Positions 45,189 to 53,877 of a DNA stretch of 64,000 nt are shown in pieces. The stretch spans positions 54,869,975 to 54,933,974 of the forward strand of contig NC_090746.1 of assembly GCF_036898095.1 (NCBI RefSeq). The letters are read 5' to 3'. The stretch is from Palaemon carinicauda (taxonomy: Eukaryota > Arthropoda > Malacostraca > Decapoda > Palaemonidae). Position 1 is the first letter of the stretch; each line of letters opens with the position of its first letter. A program made the position numbers and the translations under genes. A model generated the notes under the pieces. That model did not search any database. It was given only the letters and a program-made list of their open reading frames with translations, and was not told the DNA's origin.

Positions 45189-45236
45189 GGGTGGTAGGAG
45201 GAATCATTCCCGTTCTCTGTTCTTCAGTTCATCTAT
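45186..45236 (-). repeat. 3' inverted repeat of element D (truncated)
   Basis: Positions 45186-45236 (aaagggtggtaggaggaatc and onward to cagttcatc) are the reverse complement of 51545-51594. The outer part expected from the 5' end (51595-51735) is absent. Confidence 0.85.
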
Positions 45237-45278
45237 GCCCGACCTGTCTCCTGAGGGGAGGTGGGTGGGCCTTCGAAT

Positions 45279-45376
45279 GTATATATAACTGCCAGGTAAG
45301 TATTCATAAAACTTTGTTTTATCATAAAAACTTCATTTTTACGAATAGAACTTACCTGGCAGTTATATATACATAG
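45279..45376. repeat. Internal complementary region (hairpin) of element D
   Basis: The arm tatatataactgccaggtaa and its inverse ttacctggcagttatatata flank an AT-rich core (ataaaactttgttttatcat). The left arm and core also recur as a direct repeat at the 5' terminus, 51667-51735. On the minus strand it is preceded by caagtgtgttaatcagctat, the motif shared with A and B. Confidence 0.85.
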
Positions 45377-45779
45377 CTGATTAACACACTTGGAGGAGGG
45401 TGATAGACAGTAACATCGTTGGGGAAACAACCAAAAAAGTTGTAGGATAAATAAACACCTTGATTCCTTACCTGCTAAGGTAGCTGACTTCAAAGGTTCC
45501 TGCCTCTTGAGTCGCTTTCCCTTAGGAGTGTCAGCCAGGATGTGACCTGCAGTGCTGAAAACACTCAATCGAGTCTGTCAACGGGGTGAGACCAACAATC
45601 TGACTAGACTTCAGGACTACCTATTGCCCAAAATAAAAAACCGCAACTTTACCAAACCAACCACCTAACATTTGCAAAGTAGATAAAAATGATCTAACTA
45701 GACTGAGGTGACTGTACACAAGTCGAAGTCCTCAGACAACCAATAAAAAATACACCAACCTATGCACAAGTAAACAAAA

Positions 45780-46976
45780 CTAAGGTTGAGGGGAGGTAGT
45801 AACTCCTTTGCCTAATACAGAAGCCGTAGCTACGTATGGTCCCAAGGTATAACATTTCTCATAATCCACCCTCACCTCTCTGAGGTAATGAGAGGCGAAC
45901 ACAGAGTTGCTCCTCCAGAATGTCGCATCCATAATTTGACGGAGCGACATGTTTTTGCGGTAAGCAAGCGAGGTCGCAATGGCCCTCACTTCGTGGGCTT
46001 GCACTTTTAAAAGTCCGAAGTGTTCCTCCTCACACAAGAGATGCGCTTCTCTTATCACTTCCCTCAGGAAAAAGGATAAAGCGTTCTTGGAAAGGGGCTT
46101 TTGAGGATCTTTCACAGAACACCACAGGGAGCTAGAAGAGCCTCTCACACTTTTTGTGCGAGACAAGTAGGTCTTGAGGGCTCGTACTGGACAGAGCAGC
46201 CTCTCTTGCTCCTGACCCACTAGGTTGGTCAAGTTAGGAACCTCAAAGGTCCTCGGCCAGGGCTTAGAAGGGTTCTCGTTCTTAGCGAGAAAGTCTAATC
46301 TCAAGGCACAAACTGCCCCATTCAGATTGAAGCCTACCTGTTTTTCAATTGCATGGACTTCACTAACTCTTTTAGCTGTTGCTAAGGCCAAAAGAAAGAG
46401 GGTCTTCTTGGTAACCTCCCTAAGGGGAGCCTGTGATATGGGCTCAAATCTCTTGGTGCACAGAAATTTAAGAACTACATCAAGGTTCCAAGAAGGGGGC
46501 TTTAACTGGGTCTGCTTGGTCGTCTCAAAAGACTTCAAGAGGTCATGTAAGTCCTTGTCGCGAGACAAGTCCAAGCCTCTATGCCGACAGACGGAAGAGA
46601 GCATACTTTTGTACCCTTTGATAGTGGACACAGCTAGCTTAGCGTCCTGTCTGAGGTACAACAAGAAATCCGCAATCTGGCTCACAGAGGTAGTGGATGA
46701 GGAAATCTTGTGCTTCCTACACCAAGCCCTAAAAGTCTCCCACTTGGACTGGTAGACCCTCTGCGAAGAGACCCTCCTCGCTCTGGCGATAGCTTTCGCA
46801 GCTTGCGCTGAAAAGCCTCTCGATCTGACGAGCTTCTCGATAGTCTGAAGGCAGTCAGATTGAGAGCGAGGGGGTTTTGATGATATCTCTCGAAGTGGGG
46901 TTGTCTGAGCAGATTTGGACTTGCAGGGAGGCTTCTTGGAAAGTCCATCAACAAGTCCACCACCTCCGTGAACCAT
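45780..46976 (-). CDS. Tyrosine recombinase of DIRS-like element D
   Basis: About 398 residues if translation starts at the ATG at 46976 (MVHGGGG), a methionine also conserved in copy B. The frame stays open upstream to 48695, but that part is the shadow of the RT ORF. The protein has the N-terminal core-binding part (RVYQSKWETFRAWCRKH, STIKGYKSMLSSVCRHRG) and a catalytic domain with arginine box ATAKRVSEVHAI, HEVRAIATSL and the tyrosine in FASHYLREV. This fits the R-HxxR-Y catalytic set of the family. It presumably integrates a circular DNA copy of the element in the nucleus. The start overlaps the end of the RT ORF in another frame. The coding region is undamaged. Confidence 0.9.
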   Translation of the reverse strand: MVHGGGGLVDGLSKKPPCKSKSAQTTPLREISSKPPRSQSDCLQTIEKLVRSRGFSAQAAKAIARARRVSSQRVYQSKWETFRAWCRKHKISSSTTSVSQIADFLLYLRQDAKLAVSTIKGYKSMLSSVCRHRGLDLSRDKDLHDLLKSFETTKQTQLKPPSWNLDVVLKFLCTKRFEPISQAPLREVTKKTLFLLALATAKRVSEVHAIEKQVGFNLNGAVCALRLDFLAKNENPSKPWPRTFEVPNLTNLVGQEQERLLCPVRALKTYLSRTKSVRGSSSSLWCSVKDPQKPLSKNALSFFLREVIREAHLLCEEEHFGLLKVQAHEVRAIATSLAYRKNMSLRQIMDATFWRSNSVFASHYLREVRVDYEKCYTLGPYVATASVLGKGVTTSPQP

Positions 46977-48749
46977 TCCCTCATCGGCCAGAACGGAGCT
47001 ATCAGGATCATCCGTCCCGAATCGAGGAGGGCGAATTTCCTGACTACCAGATTGATGATCTTGAACGGGGGAAAAGCATAAGTGTCCATCCCCGTCCAAT
47101 CCATCAAAAAGGCGTCTACTGCTATTGCCTCTCTGTCCGGAACTAGGGAGCAATAGATGGGGATCCTCTTGGATAAATTGGAGGCGAAAAGATCGATGAG
47201 GGGTCTCCCCCACAGCCTCCAGAGACTCTGACAGACCTGTTGGTTGAGGGTCCATTCTGTGGGAAGGACCTGCCCTTTCCTGCTGAGCATGTCCGCCCTC
47301 ACATTCTTCTGTCCCTGAACAAACCTCGTCAGCAGGCTTATCCTGTTCTCCTTCGCCCAAAGAAGGAGCTCTCTTGCTGTCTCGAAGAGAGACAGAGAGT
47401 GAGTCCCTCCTTGCTTCCTGATGTAAGCAAGAGCTGTGGTGTTGTCTGAGTTGACCTCCACAATCTTCCCAGACACCAAGTCCTTGAAGGCCTTTAGCCC
47501 CAGAAAAATGGCCATCAGCTCCTTGTTGTTGATGTGCCATCCCAGCTGAATTCCTTCCCAAACGCCTGAGACCTCCTTGCTTTCTAGTGTTGCCCCCCAG
47601 CCTGACTCTGATGCGTCTGAAAACAACACTAGGTCTGGGTTCTTCTTGTGTAAGGAGATCCCTTCCCCTAACAAGGTTGGGTCCAGCCACCACTTCAGAA
47701 GAGTCTTGACTTCTATTGGAATGGGGAAGGAAAAGGAGTCTTCCTGCATCTTTCTGTTCCATGTCTTCGAAAGAAAGTGCTGAAGAGGCCTTAGGTGGAG
47801 TCTCCCCAGAGAGACAAACAGCTCGAGGGAGGACAGAGTCCCCAGCAAACTCATCCACTCCTTCGCTGTGCATCTCTTCTTGTCCAGGAAAGTTCTGACT
47901 TTTACGAGACACTTGGCCTGTCTTTCCTGAGAGGGAGAAGCCCGAAAAAGAACTGAATTCAGAACTATCCCCAAATAGAGAATAGTCTGATTCGGTCTGA
48001 TCTGAGACTTCTCCCTGTTGATGACCAGGCCTAGATCCTGAGCCATCATAAAAGTCTTCCGTAAATCCTCCAGACATTTCTCCCTCGATCGTGAACGAAT
48101 CAGCCAATCGTCCAGATAGAAGGATATCCTTATCCCTTCCTGATGCAGCCAACCTGACACATTCGCCATTACCCTGGTGAAGACTTGAGGAGCCGTGCTG
48201 AGACCGAAGCAAAGAGCTCTGAATTGGAAGCACTTGCCCTCCATTACAAACCTCAGGTACTTCCTCGAAGTCGGATGGATGGGGACATGGAAATATGCGT
48301 CCTGCAAGTCGAGGGACACCATCCAGTCCCCTGGACGTACTGACGCCAGCACCGACTGAGTCGTCTCCATGGAGAACTTTGTCTTCTCCACAAATACGTT
48401 GAGCGCGCTGACATCCAGGACGGGTCTCCATCCGCCCGAGTTCTTGGGGACCAGAAACAGGCGATTGTAAAAGCCTGGGGAGACTAGATCCCGAACCGGT
48501 TCTATCGCCCCCTTGTCTAGCATTTGGTTGACAAGGTCTACTAGAGCCTTCTGTTTCCCAGGATCTGAGTACCGGGCTACTAAGGCCAGCGGAGCATCTG
48601 CGAGAGGAGGTTTTTTCAGAAAGGGGATCTTGTATCCTTCCTTGATGACTGAGAGGGACCAGGTGTCCGCCCCTCTCCTCTTCCAGGACTGCCAAAAACC
48701 TGACAGTCTTGCGCCTACCGTCTGGAGGAGACGAACTTCATTTCCTGGA
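46682..48749 (-). CDS. RT, RNase H and MT-like protein of DIRS-like element D
   Basis: One open frame from about 48749 to the stop near 46682, in the +1 frame relative to Gag. No ATG occurs near its start; the first is at 48523 (MLDKGAIEPV), well inside the conserved region, so it is probably reached by frameshifting or another non-standard mechanism. RT motifs are GFYNRLFLVPKNSGGWRPVL, VSLDLQDAYFHVPIHP, CFGLSTAPQVFTRV and FYLDDWLIRS. RNase H motifs are LFSDASESGWGATL, NNKELMAIFLGL, VNSDNTTALAYI and NVRADMLSRKGQ. The C-terminal part with DLFASNLSKR and DTYAFPPFK corresponds to the Dam-methyltransferase-like domain of DIRS1 elements. No stops or frameshifts are seen. Confidence 0.9.
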
Positions 48750-51313
48750 GCGAGGTCTGAAAGAACCCCTGGTAGATCTTGGTCCTGAATCTTGCCTTCT
48801 CCCTCTAAAATCTGATCTTGAAGTAGTCCTGCCCCGAAAGGGCTGCTGGAATCTCCTTTCCTCCCGTTTCAAAGAAGAAGGAGGGGCTGCAAAGGGCTTA
48901 CGAGCAGAACGAGATAAAAGGTCTTGGGTGGCTTTTTGGGCCAGAGAACGCGTAATGTCATTAACCAGAGACTCGGGAAAAAGATGTTGAGAGAGGGGGG
49001 CGTAAAGAAGCTCAGACTTTTGAGCATTGGTAACAGACCTAGAAGCAAAAGAGCAAAGCAGAGCTCTCTTCTTCAGGACCCCAGCTGAGAACAGAGCAGC
49101 CAACTCATTCGCCCCATCTCTGAGGGCCTTATCCATACAGGACATAATGCTCGTAAGGTCCCTAGATCCATCCATCTGTTCAGTTTTCCTTGCGAGAGTC
49201 CCAAGCGACCAGTCTAGGAAACTAAAAACCTCAAAGGCTCTAAAAATACCTTTGACGAGATGATCCAGCTCCGACATTGACCACATGACCTTGGCTGAGT
49301 TGAGAGCATGCCTTCTAGCAGAGTCCACTAAACCAGAGAAGTCACCCTTGGAGGAGGAAGGCACTCCCAGACCCAAAGGTTCTCCAGTTGCATACCACAT
49401 ACCCGCTCTTGAAGCAAGACGAGCTGGTGGAAACGAGAAGGAAGTCTTAACTGTTTGTCTCCGCTCCATCATCCAGTCATCAATCTTCGAGAGAGCCTTC
49501 TTTGCGGAGATAGACAGCTTCATCTTGATGAAGGCCGACTGTTTCTTGGCCTTCTTTCTGTTAAATTGGGACTGAGGAGATTGAGGGGCAGCAGGTTGGA
49601 ATTCCTCTCCAAAAAGTTCAAGAAGGGAGCGAGAGAGAACTTTGTAATCTCCCACAGCATCGGCAGGATTATCATCGTCATCAGAAACATCCTCGAGGGC
49701 CTGATCCACATCTGCAATATCCTTCGAAAGAGAAGAATCCTTAGAACCCGACAAGGGCAAATCAAAGGCATCATCCTGCAAAAGACGGGTTGCATCCTGG
49801 AGTCCCGCGCTAGAAGAATCCTTGGAACGAGAGGCAGTATCGTCCCGAAGAGGCAGGGTGGTATCGCCCTGGGACCGAGAACGAGAGGCAGAGTCGTTCT
49901 GTCGTCGAGAGCGAGAGGCGGTATCGTCATGGCGGCGAGAATGAGAGGCGGTATCGTCGTGGCGGCGAGAATGAGAGGCGGTATCGTCGTGGCGTCGTGA
50001 ACGAGAGGCGGTATCGTCGTGGCGTCGAGAACTAGGGTCGGTATCGTCGTGGCGTCGTGAACGAGAGGAGGTATCGTCGTGGCGAAGCGAACGAGAGGAG
50101 GTATCGTCGTGGCGAAGCGAACGAGAGGAGGTATCGTCGTGTCGAAGCGCACGGGAGGCGGTATCGTCTTGGTATCGAGAACGAGAAGCAGCCTTCGTTC
50201 GATAAGGTATCGTCCCGGTATCGAGAACGAGAAAACGTATCGCCCTGGTATCGGGAAGAAGTATCGCCTGGCGCAAGCACACATTCCTCATCCTGGCGTA
50301 GAGAGGGAGAAGTTCTCTTTAAAGAAGAACTCCGTTCTCTCTTAGAAGCAGACTTCTTAATCGGCAACGAGTCGTCTTTACGTCTGTCAGACTGGGCGTG
50401 AGGGCGGCTAAAGGCTTGTACTAAAGTCAAAAGTTGTTCCTGCATGACAGACATAAAGGATTTAGCAACATCAGCTGGGTCTTGCGGATCCGAAGGGGGG
50501 GGCTGACGAATAACACTCGTATCTTCGGCAGCAGGCTTCGTCCTTTTCACAGGCACGGAGTCGAAATCATCCTCCGACGGACAAGGTTCATAACTGCTAG
50601 AACCGGGAGAGAAAGAACGAGACCGTTCGTCGCGGTTCCATCTCCTCTTAGTAGGTCTTGAAGCTTCATACTTCCATTTACGTCTGGACGAATTCGGAGA
50701 AGAAAACAACACATCCGACTCGTCTTTCCCGTGACGGTCAAGAGCAGCCTGGGAATAGACAACAGGACTGTCTGAGGCGACGGCTGACCGAGGGTACGTA
50801 CCTCTCACCCCCCTTTCGGTCATCGACGTACCTTCTCCCTTGGTCCTGGGAGCTTGGTAGAGGTCTAGGCCTAGGGGTATGACAGATTCGGTCGGTCGCC
50901 ACCTCCACTGCACTAACACAAGCACTTTCACTTTCCTTACCTTTAAAGGCCTCCAGCTGTTCTTTAATGGCCTTCAACTCGGCCGCCAGGCTAGCGTACC
51001 GAGGGTCATCCGTAGATACGGAACCTGTAGTAGGTGCAGGAGTTACTACCTCAAGGGAAGGATAAACTTCCAAAGAGGAATCAATAATAGGATCAATAGA
51101 TAAATCTACGCTAAGTTCGTCTTCCTTACCACTAACAGACTTAGACTTAGACCTAGAAGCTCTCCTAACTCTATCGAGCTCTAGCTTACGCACATAGCGC
51201 TTCATAATTAACCAATCTTTCTCATCCAAAACCTTACATTCCCCGCACCTATTATCAAGGGCACAAACAAAACCCCTACAATGAGAACAAACAGTGTGAG
51301 GATCAACCGCCAT
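48738..51313 (-). pseudogene. Gag-like gene of DIRS-like element D (two frameshifts)
   Basis: It starts at 51313 with MAVDPHTVCSHCRGFVCALD, giving the cysteine cluster CX2CX4CX5CX2C shared with B and C. The frame changes near 50800 and again near 50210. The middle (about 49850-50170) is a run of RHDDTASRSR-like ten-residue repeats. The C-terminal part is conserved with B and C: AGMWYATGEPLGLGVPSSSK, then MSELDHLVKGIFRAFEVF, SIMSCMDKALRDGANELAAL and an arginine-rich tail FRGRTTSRSDFRGRR. Both shifts fall in or near repeats, so sequencing or assembly error is possible. By position and basic tail it is the structural protein of the element. Confidence 0.8.
49850..50170 (-). repeat. 30-bp minisatellite inside the Gag-like gene of element D
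   Basis: About ten tandem 30-bp units of the form gaacgagaggcggtatcgtc gtggcgtcgt. On the minus strand they encode ten-residue repeats rich in Arg, Ser, His and Asp. Units differ at a few positions (cgaacgagaggaggtatcgt variants). Confidence 0.9.
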
Positions 51314-51539
51314 TTTGGTAGTCTCACCTTACATTCCTCATTCGCACAGATACGGTAATGACTCTTTTCACTCATAATGAAAAACAGCAAAAAAAAAAAA
51401 CTAAGAGAAAACAAAATACAACGATCGCCAAAACCCCAAATCAGAGTACTTCACCAAAAAAAGCAGACTGGTACACCGAGCAGGGAAATCGAAGAAAAAA
51501 CTCTTAATGACGGACCAACGTGTTATCGATCCGGCCGGC

Positions 51540-51735
51540 AGAGATGAACTGAAGAACAGAGAACGGGAATGATTCCTCCTACCACCCTTTAACGGGTGTT
51601 ACCACCCAACCACCACAAGGCGGTTGCCTAGTTTTAGAAAAATTCTGCCGAAATAGAGATAATTAGCTATGTATATATAACTGCCAGGTAAGTATTCATA
51701 AAACTTTGTTTTATCATAAAAACTTCATTTTAACA
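51540..51735 (-). repeat. 5' inverted repeat and terminus of element D
   Basis: The inner part 51545-51594 pairs with 45186-45236. The outer part 51667-51735 (actgccaggtaagtattcat and following) repeats the left arm and core of the internal complementary region. The Gmr1-like reading frame resumes directly after it. Confidence 0.85.
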
Positions 51736-52878
51736 ATTAAAGATTCGTATCCTCTACCAAGAATACAAGATATCATTGACCAAGTAAGTAATTTGACCTA
51801 CTTAACCCAAATAGATTTGTTGAAGGGTTATTACCAAATTAAATTGACAGAAACGGCAAAGGAAATTTCTTCATTTATCACTCCATTTGGCTTATTTAGT
51901 TATAACGTAATGCCATTCGGATTAGCCAACGCACCTGCCACCTTCCAAAGAGTAATGTCTTTAATTTTACAGGACTTGGAAAAAGTATTTGTATATTTAG
52001 ATGACATCATTATTGCCTCTGACACCTGGGTAAACCATATTCAAAAGATAAAAGAAGTTTTCTCAAGGTTGAAACAACATGGATTAACGATCAACTTAGC
52101 AAAAAGTAATTTTTGCAAAGGTCAGGTATCTTACCTTGGTCATCGAGTTGGCAGTGGTAAAGTATTACCCCATGATGCAAATATTAGTGCCATAACTTCT
52201 TATCCTGTTCCAACTACCAAACAGGAATTAAAAAGATTTCTAGGTATGGTAGGATATTACTCTAAGTTCAGTCCAAATTTCTCACCGTTCACAGGACCAC
52301 TATTTGCTTTAACTTCTTCAAAAGTAAATTTTTCTTGGAGCCAGCAACATGATCAAATATTTAACCAGCTAAAAACTTACTTGTCATCTCCTCCTATATT
52401 AATGGCACCTAACCTCACCAAACCATTCTATCTCCAAACAGACGCTAGTGATCTTGGATATGGGGGCATTTTATTACAGCATCCTGCTCCAATAACAGCC
52501 ATAACAGGAAACCTGCCCCCACTAGCTGATCTGTTACCAGTCTCTTATTCCAGTGGACGATTTATGGGTTCCCAACTAAATTGGCCCACTGTGGAGAAAG
52601 AACTATTCGCCATCGTAGCTACCATCCAGAGATACGAGATCTATGTTGATGGACAAGACACGATCTACGTCTACAGCGACCACTCTCCTCTGTCGCATCT
52701 CCATAGGTCCACTACTCTCAACCCTAAACTTTTAAGATGGTCATACATACTATCTGCACATAATATCCAAGTAATCGCCATATCAGGACGAGAAAACATT
52801 GTGGCAGACTCATTATCAAGGATAACCTCGGTTGATCCTCGGGAAATGGAAAAAAACAAAAACAAGGGGGGACTGTGA
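51736..52878 (+). CDS. RT and RNase H of the Gmr1-like element, 3' part
   Basis: Open from LTIKDSYPLPRIQDIID to a stop at 52876-52878 that lies in the first bases of the 3' LTR. RT motifs are LTQIDLLKGYYQI, MPFGLANAPATFQRVM and VFVYLDDIIIAS. RNase H has YLQTDASDLGYGGILL, then EKELFAIVATI, YSDHSPLSHLH and ENIVADSLSRI, with the catalytic Asp, Glu and Asp residues present. It is the continuation of the polyprotein that starts at 41595. Element D has removed the join and a few codons, so the copy cannot make an intact polyprotein. The part itself is undamaged. Confidence 0.93.
   Translation: MKDSYPLPRIQDIIDQVSNLTYLTQIDLLKGYYQIKLTETAKEISSFITPFGLFSYNVMPFGLANAPATFQRVMSLILQDLEKVFVYLDDIIIASDTWVNHIQKIKEVFSRLKQHGLTINLAKSNFCKGQVSYLGHRVGSGKVLPHDANISAITSYPVPTTKQELKRFLGMVGYYSKFSPNFSPFTGPLFALTSSKVNFSWSQQHDQIFNQLKTYLSSPPILMAPNLTKPFYLQTDASDLGYGGILLQHPAPITAITGNLPPLADLLPVSYSSGRFMGSQLNWPTVEKELFAIVATIQRYEIYVDGQDTIYVYSDHSPLSHLHRSTTLNPKLLRWSYILSAHNIQVIAISGRENIVADSLSRITSVDPREMEKNKNKGGL
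52852..52872 (+). promoter_or_regulatory. Polypurine tract of the Gmr1-like element
   Basis: aaaaacaaaaacaaggggg, followed by ga and ct, lies directly before the 3' LTR that starts at 52874. It is the expected primer site for plus-strand DNA synthesis and overlaps the last codons of RNase H. Confidence 0.85.
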
Positions 52879-53377
52879 TATCCCCATATGTTGTACATAT
52901 GCTAACATATCTGATTTGTCTAAAGTATATTTTTCCATTTTCTTTGTAAATACATCACCTTATTTCAGCGCCATCTTCATTCCATTCTTCTCATTATCTT
53001 TTGTTCACACATTTTCCTGCTGTAAATCATCCCTGTTTTCTTACCTTACATGTTATAAGGTAACCCCAAATTTATTGTTTAGTTAGAATACATTGTTCTC
53101 ACCACGAGATTCATCTACCTTACTCACCCATTCACTTTGCATTGCTTATTATTGTTGTTTTGAAGTGCTTTTTCATTGTTTTGTTTAACGTAAGATTAAA
53201 GTTTTGTTTATAACATAGTTTATTGTTCCTGTCCTCCAATTATCCTGCTATTGGTGCTTCTGTTGTCTGCAACCAGCTTTAAGAAGATACATTTGATCAT
53301 AATCAACAATCTTATACACTCGTAATAAGAAACAAGTGAATTTGGAAGTCTACCCATATGACTTCTATTTTGTTGTG
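52874..53377 (+). repeat. 3' LTR of the Gmr1-like element (cut by assembly gap)
   Basis: 504 bp matching the first 506 bp of the 5' LTR, with one small cluster of differences near 53005-53020. The remaining 57 bp or so would lie in the gap. Confidence 0.93.
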
Positions 53378-53877
53378 NNNNNNNNNNNNNNNNNNNNNNN
53401 NNNNNNNNNNNNNNNNNNNNNNNNNNNNNNNNNNNNNNNNNNNNNNNNNNNNNNNNNNNNNNNNNNNNNNNNNNNNNNNNNNNNNNNNNNNNNNNNNNNN
53501 NNNNNNNNNNNNNNNNNNNNNNNNNNNNNNNNNNNNNNNNNNNNNNNNNNNNNNNNNNNNNNNNNNNNNNNNNNNNNNNNNNNNNNNNNNNNNNNNNNNN
53601 NNNNNNNNNNNNNNNNNNNNNNNNNNNNNNNNNNNNNNNNNNNNNNNNNNNNNNNNNNNNNNNNNNNNNNNNNNNNNNNNNNNNNNNNNNNNNNNNNNNN
53701 NNNNNNNNNNNNNNNNNNNNNNNNNNNNNNNNNNNNNNNNNNNNNNNNNNNNNNNNNNNNNNNNNNNNNNNNNNNNNNNNNNNNNNNNNNNNNNNNNNNN
53801 NNNNNNNNNNNNNNNNNNNNNNNNNNNNNNNNNNNNNNNNNNNNNNNNNNNNNNNNNNNNNNNNNNNNNNNNNNNNN
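53378..53877. other. Assembly gap of 500 N
   Basis: Exactly 500 unknown bases. From the neighbours, the gap should hold the last 57 bp or so of the gypsy 3' LTR and about 456 bp of the 5' end of DIRS-like element B, judged by comparison with element C. Confidence 1.

Larger units (their letters stand above)
45186..51735 (-). mobile_element. DIRS-like element D
   Basis: A 6.5 kb minus-strand element inserted between CTDYRK and LTIKDSYPLP of the Gmr1-like reverse transcriptase. It has a Gag-like gene, an RT/RNase H/MT-like ORF and a tyrosine recombinase ORF, the last two intact. Its 5' end (51735 downward) is complete. Its 3' end stops at aaagggtggtaggagg (45186), about 145 bp short of the expected terminus, and two or three gypsy codons are missing there, so the 3' border was probably eroded. 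Lack of a clear target duplication fits recombinase-mediated insertion. Confidence 0.9.
39649..53377 (+). mobile_element. Gmr1-like Ty3/gypsy retrotransposon (integrase upstream of RT), split by element D
   Basis: 5' LTR 39649-40211, primer site 40219-40236, a 1.36 kb leader, a gag-protease-integrase-RT reading frame (41595-45188), an inserted DIRS-like element D, the rest of RT and RNase H (51736-52878), a purine tract, and a 3' LTR (52874 onward) cut by the assembly gap. The domain order gag, protease, integrase, RT, RNase H is that of copia elements, but RT, RNase H and gag are of Ty3/gypsy type. This is the arrangement described for Gmr1 elements. The visible parts of the LTRs are identical except for one small cluster of changes, so insertion is recent. 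No stop interrupts the parts of the ORF outside D. Confidence 0.92.

Noticed and set aside
49455..50000. Plus-strand open frames opposite the Gag of D
   Set aside because: Antisense shadows of the 30-bp minisatellite; no codon-level conservation.
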